Below, one piece after another: positions 48,442 to 58,589 of a stretch of 64,000 nucleotides of DNA. The stretch lies in contig CP136061.1 in the NCBI GenBank assembly GCA_032622095.1, positions 191,584,369-191,648,368 on the forward strand. Direction: 5' to 3'. The stretch's first letter is position 1. Each line of letters starts with the position of its first letter. The notes below the pieces were generated by a model. The model was not told where the DNA came from. It ran no database searches and saw nothing but the letters and a program-made list of their open reading frames with translations. Source of the stretch: Siphonodentalium dalli (Eukaryota > Mollusca > Scaphopoda > Gadilida > Siphonodentaliidae). A program made the position numbers and the translations under genes.

Positions 48442-48693
48442 CTCTGGTGTGCAGTCGTCATGAGTAACCACCCTCACTATATCATCTAAAGGCAGCAGTG
48501 AATGACATTTTATTTCCGTGTACACATTCTTGCCCTCTGTACATATTGACAGCAGATGAACAAGGTCTCGATGGTAATTCAGGGGACTGTTCTTATCTGT
48601 TCTGTGGTCATCTGATTTCATCAAATCTATTAACCTGTCAAATGATGATTTCTCATTGAAGAATAACAAGACTTCTTCCCCAACATTAACAAG
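48442..48693 (-). CDS. ITPR: ITPR exon 4 of window (84 codons)
   Basis: Largest exon found, phase 0/0. The acceptor is TTTCTTGCAG and the donor CCAGAG|GTGAGT. It contains [14 protein letters not shown] and the nearly invariant [20 protein letters not shown] followed by [15 protein letters not shown]. This is the most conserved stretch of the window and on its own identifies the ITPR family. Confidence 0.98.
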
Positions 48694-49679
48694 CTGCAAG
48701 AAACAAATTCAATAATCAAGTTGGGATTCATATGTTTTGACTCTTGAGATAGATTTACTTCATCAATGACCTAAATGTAATAGCCTGAAATTCTTCTACC
48801 TCATCTTATGAAACAGCCCCAATCCACCACTAATCCCCCAGCCATAATCATGGCCGAAAGGAACTTAAATATAATCAGAATTTATATGCAAAATAATTTT
48901 ATCTAAATGAAGTGAAAATGAATCTGAGGATAGGATAAATCTAAATATAGCCCAAATAACAAAATTGGATGAAATTTGAACGCATATAGAGAGATAGATG
49001 TGATACAATAGGAACTGAGATTCTCTAAGGTGGACATACATTTACCCTTTCTAGTGTAAACAATATTTATTTGAACAAAACAATGAGGATGGGAATACAA
49101 GCCATGTGGCTTTTATAGAAATCCTTTCCTCAGGAAATATTAACCCAAGTGCTATCAAATATGTTGGTAAGCTAATTGGGTGAGTGCAGGGATTTGAATG
49201 AGGGAGGTGTGATAGAAGGGAGCAGTTAACGAAGTATAGAAAATGTATGAGAAGGATGGTGTATACAATCATTCCTCAGTCAGAATCGAGATGTATAATC
49301 AAGGTGTAATGTCCAATAGAAAACAAAATAAGAATCCCTTACTTGTGAAGCTTCACTGAGAGCTTTCCGATGAATGACAACAAGCCATATTTCGAACTAA
49401 ATCCTGAAAAATTACCCATAATTCTGCTGTGGTTAAGGAGTCGATTATTTAGGGCATTACTGTATGTTTGACTTGAAACCTGGGAAGTTTCCAGTGAACA
49501 TTAAAAGAGTTTAGACACATGTGAAGATTTAGTTGCATATCATTTGATTGTGTCACTGCCAACTGAGAACTTGAATTTTGTGCAAATTTTGATTTAAACC
49601 TATTATAAATGGGGTTCAGCCCTCTATAGTGAACATAAATGTTCACATATAGTCGATATTTAAGTAACCCATGACTTAC
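48694..49679 (-). other. ITPR intron 3 (986 bp)
   Basis: Nothing recognised apart from the half MITE at 49349-49464. Confidence 0.75.
49349..49464. mobile_element. Family A MITE, copy 11, left arm deleted
   Basis: Starts at the hairpin turn (CACTGAGAGCTTTCCGATGA) and continues to the right end TTATTTAGGGCATTACTGTA. The mirror image of copy 4, which lost its right arm. Confidence 0.86.
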
Positions 49680-49880
49680 CTCAGCCATGACCATGTCCTG
49701 GGTTCTCTTGATGAACTCCCCTTTAGCTTTGCACAGTGTTTGTAGAAAGTTGAGGTATTGCACGTGTTGACCGTAGGTTTCGATACATCGAACAAAATGC
49801 TGCACCACTTTTTCTTTGACATCGTTGCACAAGTCGTAGTTATCTTTAAATATTGCACTCATTGTCTCAGCCTCGTGTAG
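49680..49880 (-). CDS. ITPR: ITPR exon 3 of window (67 codons)
   Basis: Phase 0/0. The acceptor is GTGTACAG and the donor GCTGAG|GTAAGT. The peptide begins LHEAETM and includes [20 protein letters not shown] and [12 protein letters not shown], matching [20 protein letters not shown] and FIKKCQDMVMAE. This is the C-terminal part of the second RIH domain. The true coding start is the splice site, not the internal ATG at 49862. Confidence 0.97.
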
Positions 49881-50355
49881 CTGTACACAGAAAAGATTGG
49901 TAATTTTCCATCACAAGCTAAAGATGTGTCTGTACAGAGTACGGAAGTAAAATACTGCGTTATGAATGCCGAGTACATGCCTATTTGAGTGAATTCAGTC
50001 AATACACAGAACGTAGTGCACTTACTGAGGTGTCTGAAATGTTATCCCGCTGTATATGTTGGGGAAATAACTTAATGGCTTAACCCATTCTATACTAATA
50101 CTAGTATTCCCTTCAGAAATGTTTAGATAATCTGTTCAGCGAATGACCATAGGGACAATAACAGTTAAAGTATCAAATTTACTACAACAAAATGGTATAT
50201 AATAGGACTATTTATATGTCACATGTGGATCACAACAAGTTTAAAGTGGGGAAAGAGCTATTGCAATGGAAAATTAGATTATAATTACAAATATGACATT
50301 GTTGTAACTACTTGAGGCCTGGAATATATCTGAATATATCTTCAATCATACTCAC
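49881..50355 (-). other. ITPR intron 2 (475 bp)
   Basis: AT-rich, no repeat or ORF recognised. Confidence 0.75.
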
Positions 50356-50481
50356 CCCAGGTGTAAGGAATAAATCAAGTCTGGTGTGCAGTATGGCCTG
50401 ATTCTGTGGGTTACCCAAGCAGAAGTACTGTAAGAATTTATGTGCAAGCTCCATCACTTCCTCCATGTACACGTCTTCTTT
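50356..50481 (-). CDS. ITPR: ITPR exon 2 of window (42 codons)
   Basis: Phase 0/0. The acceptor is TTAACAG and the donor CCTGGG|GTGAGT. The peptide [10 protein letters not shown]...[20 protein letters not shown] matches the ITPR helix pair with LAHEFLQNFCAGNQQNQAL in the second RIH domain. It joins exon 1 as IPYNK|KEDVY, like IPYEKAED in vertebrates. Confidence 0.96.
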
Positions 50482-52048
50482 CTGTTAAAAGCAGTATGTA
50501 GGTTAAATAATAAAATTCAAACCAACTCTAAATCATTTCCTCCATGAATTGATTTTGAATTTATTAGCTCAGTCAATGGAGTGATTAGGAATGTAATACT
50601 AGATGTCAAAATGAAGAGATATATACGGTTTGGGATTTAGCATGAGATGGGACATGTAGGGTGTGCCGAAGGATTTAGTCAAGCAAAGAGTAAAATCCAA
50701 TATGGCCACTGGAATTTGATGGCTCCAATCTAGTGGTCACCAGACCTGTTTACTTTCAAAATTGGAAATAGGGAGATTTGTCCTCAGAAATAGGGAGATT
50801 TAGTGAAAAATAGGGAGATTTTTTCAATGTCAGTATCATGGAAAAAAACTTCATATTTTTCATTTAAATGTCATATAGATTGTTTGTTGCATTGGGTTTG
50901 CATCTGCCAAATCTAACGGCCTTGGCACCATGCGTCTCTAAAATCACTGAATCATTGGGAATAAAATTACGATTTTCCGGTTAGGATCACGTTTTATTTC
51001 GAACGATTAAAACTATGTTTGCACTCTACAAAATGGTGATATCGGATCATTTTTATCGCCAAATATATTCAGTAACATCAGGTAACATCGGTGAATTTAA
51101 AGAGAGTAAGTATTGACAGAATTGTTTGAGGTCCGTTCGATTCGCGTTCTGTTATTGCGTATGCAAAACACAGAATATCACCAAGACGGAAACAGAACTT
51201 TCACGGACACAAAATCAAACAAAAAGTTTAAATCGGCAATATAATAATTTTGAGTCGGCGGTTTTAAATCAGTCAGTCGGGACAAGCAGAAACCAACACT
51301 TTATTAAGTGTGGCCAAAAAGGAAGGCTTCTTGTTTGATATATTATAATCCTTGTCTGGACATTGAAGACTGCATTTACTTATTCAACGCTGTTAAACAA
51401 AAGAGAGTCGACGTTGTGTCAACATTTTGTCACTGTTTGACTCGCAGGTGATATATTCCTAATTGATTTGTAACACTATAGCATGCATGGATTATCGCTT
51501 ACTACAGCCGTTGGCTAATTTTTTGTTTTATCTTCTGAATTGGGAGATTTTGTTTCCCGATCGGGAGCACAGGAGAAATGACACAAAATCGGGATACTCC
51601 TGCCGAAATTGGGAAAGTAAACAGGTCTGGTGGTCACCCAAAGATCCAAATGAAGTCTGGTGAAGAATGAGAGATGTCATTTGTTGGGTGAGCCAAGGAT
51701 TTAGTCATGCAAAGATTAAAATCCAAGATGGCTGCCAGCAGCCATGTTTTTCATTGAAAATTTTTCAAATTTGATAGCAATTTCCGGTAAAAATGGGAGG
51801 GTCCTATCTGGAAGTCACTTTTGGTGATTATCAGATGAGATATGGCAGCTGTTTTTTAATGAATTTCGGTTCCCATCAAGGGGTCACTCTGAAGATCCAT
51901 ATAAAGTTTAGTGACGATTAGATGAGAGATGTGACCCATAGAGTGTGCCAAAGTATTTAACATGTGCCGAACATCCCTCCAACTATGTAAATTTTTATCA
52001 CTACTGGTGAGAAAATCCATTTTATAAAGAAAGGAGTAATAAGCTCAC
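50482..52048 (-). other. ITPR intron 1 (1.57 kb)
   Basis: A family F tandem-core element at about 50640-51960 (GCAAAGAGTAAAATCC, ATCCAAGATGGCTGCCAG, GGTCACTCTGAAGATCC) is split by the hAT-like element 50741-51629. This leaves little unique sequence. Confidence 0.72.
50741..51629. mobile_element. hAT-like non-autonomous element (889 bp)
   Basis: Exact 8 bp target duplication GTGGTCAC at 50733-50740 and 51630-51637. TIR CAGACCTGTTTACTTTC / GAAAGTAAACAGGTCTG. CAG-type termini with an 8 bp TSD define hAT. AAATAGGGAGATT is repeated near the left end. ORFs at 51126-51338 and 51463-51663 show no transposase features. Confidence 0.88.
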
Positions 52049-52186
52049 CTTGTTATAAGGGATTTCAATCAGCTCCAAGGCGAATGTATGAGCGCTCATG
52101 TTCCTCAGAAGTCTTTGTTCATGCTGTCGAGGCTTGGGCTGCTCATTGTCATCAAACACACAGAGAACTGTCAGTTTTTGCAGAAT
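52049..52186 (-). CDS. ITPR: ITPR exon 1 of window (46 codons)
   Basis: Phase 0 at both ends. The acceptor reads TTTTAG before ATT CTG; the donor is AAG|GTGAGC. The peptide starts ILQKLTVLCV and contains QRLLRNMSAHTFALELIEIP, matching the ITPR block QRLLRNMGAH..LELLQIP in the second RIH domain. The vertebrate stretch before it (NYRIVKE-like) must lie in an exon beyond 52186 and was not found up to 64000. Confidence 0.95.
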
Positions 52187-52569
52187 CTAAAACATGACAG
52201 AAGAAACTGACTACAGTTTTGAGGGCTTTAGAGCCAGTTTAATCACATGAGGTGAGAGAGGGTTTAATTGACGAAGAGAGGGTTTAATTTTTGTTATTTA
52301 TTCCTGATAACACCCAAAGAAGCAGCAAAAAAAAATGGTTTTGATTCACAGGCATAGCCTCATCGAAAAAAAATGGCCCTCGTTGGACCATTTTATTCAT
52401 ATTTTGGATCTCACCATATTTTGCAAATCGGTAACACGAAAATAGGAAATTGTCACACGGAAATTAGTTATGTTTCAAATATCAGGAGCTAAATACAATG
52501 GTCAACAAAAGACCATAGGCAATGATAACTATCTAGTGTGGTCGTGGTAGGCAAAAAAGGGGGTTGACC

Positions 52570-53499
52570 TAGTCCAAGTCTTCTCGTACTAAAACTAGCT
52601 AAGATTTTGGGATGGAGATGCTAGTATTTAGTCCGAGTTCCAGGCCCATGCATTCCTATGACACGAGTTACGCCAGGATCTGTGGCGGGAATCTGTGGTG
52701 TAATTTACTCGATTTACCTAACAAAGCAATACATGATGCTATATACATCGGAAAGAGTGACATCTTATGGTCATAATGGTGTATAATAATCTAACTTTAA
52801 TGTTAAATTACACATAGAATATTCCGGTTGATTGCCACAAACATCGTTGTTTTTTCTGTTTGTTTACTTAACTGAAAGCCGAACTCAGGTTCCGAAGAAC
52901 TTCGGCATTGTCCGGTGTTTGTTTTGGCCGAGACGAATTTCGATACAAACAAAATGGCGGCCCCCATGATATTCTAATGCTCATTGTGTTTACACTGTTT
53001 TAAACTGTGAGATGGTTGTAATTCCCGTAATTTATTTAATGTATTACATTTATATCTTCAATATGTATTTAATCTATGTATTTATTTATTTATTGTCACG
53101 TATAATTACGATTACAATGGAGAATTCATCGTGCGTGGTTGATTGAAAATCTACTGAATATTTTCACCGGAAAATGCCGAACGCAGTTCGCAAGGTCAAC
53201 TGAGTTCGCATACTTTAAAAAATATGTAAACACTGCGGCAAATGTTTCTTTTCACATTAAATTACTGCTTTCAATTCACAACCGATGTGGGTTTCAGATC
53301 AAATAGCATGTCTTCTGCGGAAACTATCCGTTTATTGTAGCAATTGTGATATTTTATTTCATATAATTGTGGTTTTATTTGAGCGGGTCACTAACGCTTA
53401 AGTCGTGTCATAGGAATGCATGGGCCTGGAACTCGGACTAAATACTAGCATCTCCATCCCAAAATCTTAGCTAGTTTTAGTACGAGAAGACTTGGACTA
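52570..53499. mobile_element. MULE-like non-autonomous element (930 bp)
   Basis: Exact 9 bp duplication GGGTTGACC at 52561-52569 and 53500-53508. TIRs of ~97 bp, identical or nearly so, from TAGTCCAAGTCTTCTCGTAC to CATTCCTATGACACGA. A 9 bp TSD with long TIRs is the Mutator signature. Internal sequence has no long ORF. Inserted in a family H repeat; the copy at 57033 shows the uninterrupted site. Confidence 0.9.
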
Positions 53500-53660
53500 G
53501 GGTTGACCCAGAAGAAATTGGTAAAGAAGCGATCTCGGTGTCATTCAACGCGGGAGAATCTCTGCTACAACATATCCAAAATGCGCTAAAATCCGCTTTG
53601 GGGAAAATCCAGGATCCAAGATGGCGTCCAACATGGCCGCCCCTAGTCGAAAGAGACTCT
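53500..53660 (+). repeat. Family H dispersed repeat, copy 1 (right of the MULE-like element)
   Basis: CCCAGAAGAAATTGGTAAAG, GAGAATCTC, AAAATCCGCTTTGGGGAAAA and AAGATGGCGTCCAACATGGC are colinear with 57033-57180. Confidence 0.75.
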
Positions 53661-53879
53661 GACTGAGATTAATTTGATGTAATGAGAACAAATGTTGCCA
53701 TATTAATACATATGTAAACATTTTTGCGAAGGTAAAGTATTATGCCACCTATCTATAGAAACAAGAGGTGGCATCAGAGATGCTGTGTCTCGTTTTCGGT
53801 GGCTTACCGCCAGTGGCTACCGCCGGTGGCTACCGCCAATTGGTGTGCATCAGTGTCGGAAATATTCTTAACAAGTATC

Positions 53880-54440
53880 TATATTCTAAATTTTATCAAA
53901 TCGGAGGATGTTTGTTGAAGTTATCGCGCTAACGAGCTAAAAATTCACGAAAAATGACTAATTAAGGGCCATCTCTATCAAATTTTATCGGGCCAGGCTG
54001 GTTTTCGAATTCATCCGAGATATTCTTGGGAGACACCTATATACCAAATTTCAATCAAATCGGATAACGTTTGTTGAAGTTATCGCGCTAACGAGCTGAA
54101 AATTCATGAAAAATGACTAATTAAGGGCCATAACTCTATCAAATTTTATCGGACCTGGCCGGTTTTCAAACTTGACCGAGATATTCTTGGGAGACACCTA
54201 TATACCAAATTTCAATCAAATCGGATAACGTTTGTTGAAGTTATCGCGCTAACGAGCTGAAAATTCATGAAAAATGACTAATTAAGGGCCATAACTCTAT
54301 CAAATTTTATCGGACCAGGCCGGTTTTCGAACTCATCCGAGATATTCTTGGGAGACACCTATATCCCAAATTTCAATCAAATCAGATAACGTTTGTTGAA
54401 GTTGTTGCTGTAATAAATGTGCGGACGAACCCGATTTTTT
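53880..54440 (+). repeat. 161 bp tandem repeat, ~3.3 units
   Basis: TTGTTGAAGTTATCGCGCTA starts at 53912, 54071 and 54232, with a partial start at 54393: spacings 159, 161, 161. Units contain AATGACTAATTAAGGGCCAT and GAGATATTCTTGGGAGACAC. Length and style fit the ~160 bp satellite/pearl-core repeats reported in bivalves (BIV160-type); identity was not tested. Confidence 0.85.
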
Positions 54441-56396
54441 GTCTGCAGCTTACGTGCATGGATATGTACTCACACACCAAATTTGTTTTTAATCCGTCAA
54501 ATAAAATTTGAAGTTTTTGCCTAATATCTTAAAGGCACGTGAGGCCTTAATTGTCGAAAATATTCATATTTGTTCCAAACACTGTAAACAGAAAAACATT
54601 AAAACGCATACAGTTTCGTTCATATATACCATGACCATCGCGTAAACAGCATGTTATCGTAAAGACCTACTATATTTTACCTAAGCAAGAGCCTGATTGT
54701 GTTACAGAAGACCGCACAATGCTACTGGCTAATCACACACAAATGGCATAAACGCTCTTTATTAGTTCCATATCAGGAATTCACCAACAAAGAACGCTCT
54801 TTATGTTTACCATCATAATATAAACAAACGCCAGAAAAGTAACTTTTTATGCTTTTGTTTACATAACAATGGTCAACATATGACAATAACATACTGTTTA
54901 TGCGATATTTCTTATTTGTATACGGACAAAGTCTATCTACATTTTGATGTTCTTTCTGTTTGTAGCGGTTTTTGACGGGTGGAAATATTTTCACAGGATA
55001 CCCACCGCCAAGGCCAACCGTACCTTTAAAGATCAATTCCTGTTGTTTGATAATGGTTCAGACTGGCGACTTTGATTAGTCTTAGGCCTTTTATTTTTGA
55101 TAAAGTGGTTTACGGAATTTTTGCCCATTGATTCAGTCGGGTCGGACGAAAAAAAATGAAAAATAAAATGGCAATATCAATTTTATTTTTTTTAGGTTCG
55201 TAAACATGTATGTCAGCACTTCTGTCAGGGGGCTTCCAGAATGAAGATAATACATTATACTTGGGAAAAAACACAATATTTGGTGTCAATATTCCGAATA
55301 ATTCAAAACAATAAAGATTTGAGAATTTTTTAATGTTGAGTATACTGCTCCACAGATATATTGCATCTGACAGTATTAAAGTCACGGCTTTCCATCCATA
55401 TATTACTCTAGTGACCCAAATAAATGTACCTGTACGATTATTATTTTTAAAGTGAAAGTCCACCCTGTACGATTCTTATTTGGGCCCTACGATTATTACA
55501 TTTAATGAAACATTTCTGATTTATTGGAATGCTCACATAAAAGTGTACATTACGTGGAAGAATAACATGTAAATTTGTGCCAAGACACTGCCCTTCTCAA
55601 TCCCAGCGCAACATATATGTGATCGGGTCAACGTTGGTGTGTTTTCGGCCGTTTTCCCAACATGGAAACACATTTCTGCTCCCAGTTTCCCAAACATTTC
55701 CACCCCGTTCTATTATTCCGACCCCTACGATTATTAGAAATCATAGCATTTTCCACCCCGTACGATTATTCCGACCGTACGTTTATTCGGGACATGAGAG
55801 TATATCAAAGAATGACATCACAGGAAGCCTGTCAGCCCCTTTAAACGGGTAGGACAATTTTACAAAAATCATGTGTGTGGACACAGTTCATCATGTGATG
55901 ATGCCTCCCCATTGCTCCTTCAACTCCCACCCCAATTAGTATGTTTTACTTCACCCCCCCCCCCCCCACACCAAATTAACTTCACCCCATGGCTGCACCC
56001 AAGTTCACAAAAACTTCTAGGCCTAGTTTACTCCATGGTCAAAATAATTCTAAACAATTTTTTAACAGGACACCCAAATAATCAACAAACGGATTTAAAT
56101 TTTAATAGTACCATAAATCTGCAGTATACCGGTTTGCATCTCCGACCAGCGTTTGAAAACTGAAGGTATTCGTGACCAATAAATGTATAAAGCCGACAAA
56201 TGTCCGATAAATTGATGACACCTGTTTACACTTCCGGGCTTGGAAGATGAAATACATGGGACATAACTCCAAATTCCAATCGATTTAAAAGTGCAGATTT
56301 TTACAAAAGTATAACTGGACATGTACCTTTTAGGTGGAAGATTGTTATAAGCATTTTTTTCTTGTTTGCATCGAGCATTTACATCAATATTAGGTT

Positions 56397-56517
56397 AATA
56401 CTGATTTTCGTCGCGCTCTCCATGACGGTCGTAGTGATAAATCATATCACGAAATTTGGAAACGCCGTCACCATGAAGAGCGCGACTATTACAAAAGCTA
56501 CCCAGTATCAATTAAAT
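56397..56517. repeat. Inverted repeat, ~121 bp
   Basis: TTAATACTGATTTTCGTCGC and CGCGCTCTCCATGACGG at the left pair with CCGTCACCATGAAGAGCGCG and CCAGTATCAATTAA at the right. Confidence 0.68.
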
Positions 56518-57032
56518 ACTGTACTAATTGTACGGGAATGACTCGCCGAGATCAGGGGATGAGTTTGCCCGATCAAAAACTGATATGAAAAGTATGATGG
56601 TCGGAGAAATGATTTATTTTTTATAGTCGGAGGAAATAAAAAAAAAAAAAAATATAATCGGGTTTTTTTTTTTTGAGCGGACGTATTTTAAAGGGGTCGG
56701 CGGATCCATAAACCACTAAATTAAAAAAAAGAGGCCTTATTCATGTTAATTCAGCATTGGAGCAATGAAAGATACCATAAATAGGGTCCCAGACTCATCT
56801 ACACCCTCAAAAATTCCATTTTACAGAACGCGGTATAAAATTCCACAAAAATCACCATTGGGGGGGATTCCAGTCATATATCAACAAGAAATTGACAGAA
56901 CTGTACAATGTACGTTGGGCATACCATTATCTATAAATACTCCAATTCAATGAAACCAAAATTGGCGCGTTGTCTCAAAATGGCGGTCAAAATATGGAAA
57001 ATGGCGGATATTTAGAATGGTCGTCAGAGGGT

Positions 57033-57180
57033 TAAACCCAGAAGCAATTGGTAAAGAAGCGGTATTGGTGTCATTCGACGAGGGAGAATCTAGTGTATAA
57101 CATATACAAAATCCGCTAAAATCCGCTTTGGGGAAAATTCAGAACTCAAGATGGCGTCCAACATGGTCGCCAATAATAAT
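57033..57180 (+). repeat. Family H dispersed repeat, copy 2
   Basis: GGGTTAAACCCAGAAGCAAT runs on without the MULE insertion seen in copy 1. Ends around AAGATGGCGTCCAACATGGT. Confidence 0.75.
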
Positions 57181-57805
57181 AAAAATGGCAAATAGATAGT
57201 TATTCACGAAAACCCACTCGACAAAACGCCAATTCGGCACCAATACACAACATTGATTGAAATCAATGTTTTTTGTGGGTATGAGTAGCCAATCACGATT
57301 CAAAATTCTAAGATGGCTACTAAAATGGCCACCGAAAATTGTCGAAATTTAAGTTCTGCTCAGAGGAATGCCGAAACAACACTTCGGTTGTGAGCTAACG
57401 ATGACAGACCCATTAAACATGTTGCCAATAATCTACTACCACAATCAGTTCAGCGCGTAATGTTCCAACTAAGCAGTATCTACTGCAGGAACCAACACGA
57501 TGTCCACTTATTACGAGGGACTATCTGGAAATTAATTAAAAAGGAATTAAATTGCGCACGAATCTGGATTATTTGAAAACACAGTGTCTACTACAATATT
57601 TCTACTTATAACGACTATTCGGCACAGTAAATATATGGGCAGTCTGGAAGCATCAGGCTATAATGGGTTTCCCAGTGATGGCGAAGCGGGAAACTGGAAA
57701 GAACAGGAAGGAAGAGCGAATAATCTGGGGTTTACTTAATTGGTGGGCAAGTTGGTTATCTGAGCTAGGCAGTTTCAAAGTAAAATTATTTTCTTCAAAA
57801 TCAAG

Positions 57806-58139
57806 AGGAAAAACAATATTTTCCTAAATAAGTAAAATATATATCTCCTAGAAGTATCTTGCCCACTGAACTATATGGTATATTATCCCAAGTAGGAGGG
57901 GTTAACTCGCCGAGTTGAAAAAATGGTACGAAATTCTATGGTACATATCCTCTGTCATGTTCATGACCCGTGTAATCACGTGATTTCTGACACGTAGTGA
58001 AGTAATCGCAATATTTTTTATCCCCAGTAGGACATTCCTCGTGAGCGGGGTGGGTGCGAAACCCTGGGAGGGAGCTCAGCGTTCAGTGGGCAAGATACTT
58101 CTAGGAGATATATATTTTACTTATTTAGGAAAATATTGT
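57806..58139. mobile_element. 334 bp inverted-repeat element
   Basis: Arms of ~60 bp: ACAATATTTTCCTAAATAAG ... CTAGAAGTATCTTGCCCACT at the left and AGTGGGCAAGATACTTCTAG ... CTTATTTAGGAAAATATTGT at the right. Its inner part (57870-58020) is also found inverted at about 63010-63160. Confidence 0.75.
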
Positions 58140-58556
58140 ATCTCCGTCAAAGGTATCTTGCCCACTGAACTATATGGTAAAGCATAGAATTTTCTAACAG
58201 GTGGAGGCCACGAGGAAACAAAAACACCGCTATGCATCTGAATCAAAGAACTGGATTGACCTGATACCCTACAATATATACATATACATGCACAGACATA
58301 TAGATATATATGTATATACATATATATATATATACACACATGCACAATAGGACCATAAGCCAATGTAATATTCCATCCTAAAACTAATACCTGTCAGCAA
58401 GCTCAAACGAACAAAAAGTGGCCACTTAAGAGTTTAAGACCCCTGCAAGTAAAGTAAATAGCTTCAGAAGACATAGAGATGGATACGACATTCGCATCGG
58501 AACTTAGGGCTAATAATGTATCAGCCGAGTACTTGCCGGGAAAGGTACGGGTAACA

Positions 58557-58557
<1 letters not shown>

Positions 58558-58588
<31 letters not shown>
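58558..58588 (+). repeat. 31-base poly-C tract
   Basis: An uninterrupted C run on +, G in the ITPR transcript sense. It underlies proline/glycine runs in artefactual ORFs on both strands. Confidence 0.8.

Positions 58589-58589
<1 letters not shown>

Larger units (their letters stand above)
1120..52186 (-). other. ITPR: Inositol 1,4,5-trisphosphate receptor gene, internal portion (12 exons)
   Basis: The family is an ER Ca2+-release channel opened by IP3 and Ca2+. Twelve minus-strand exons, listed separately, read in order through conserved ITPR blocks such as [62 protein letters not shown] and GASNL. All eleven junctions keep frame and all introns are GT-AG. The product covers the second RYDR_ITPR (RIH) domain and the cytosolic coupling region. 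The IP3-binding core (upstream, >64000) and the RIH-associated and transmembrane pore regions (downstream, <1) are outside the window. No in-frame stop or frameshift is seen, so the gene looks functional. RyR is a relative but fits much less well. Confidence 0.96.
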
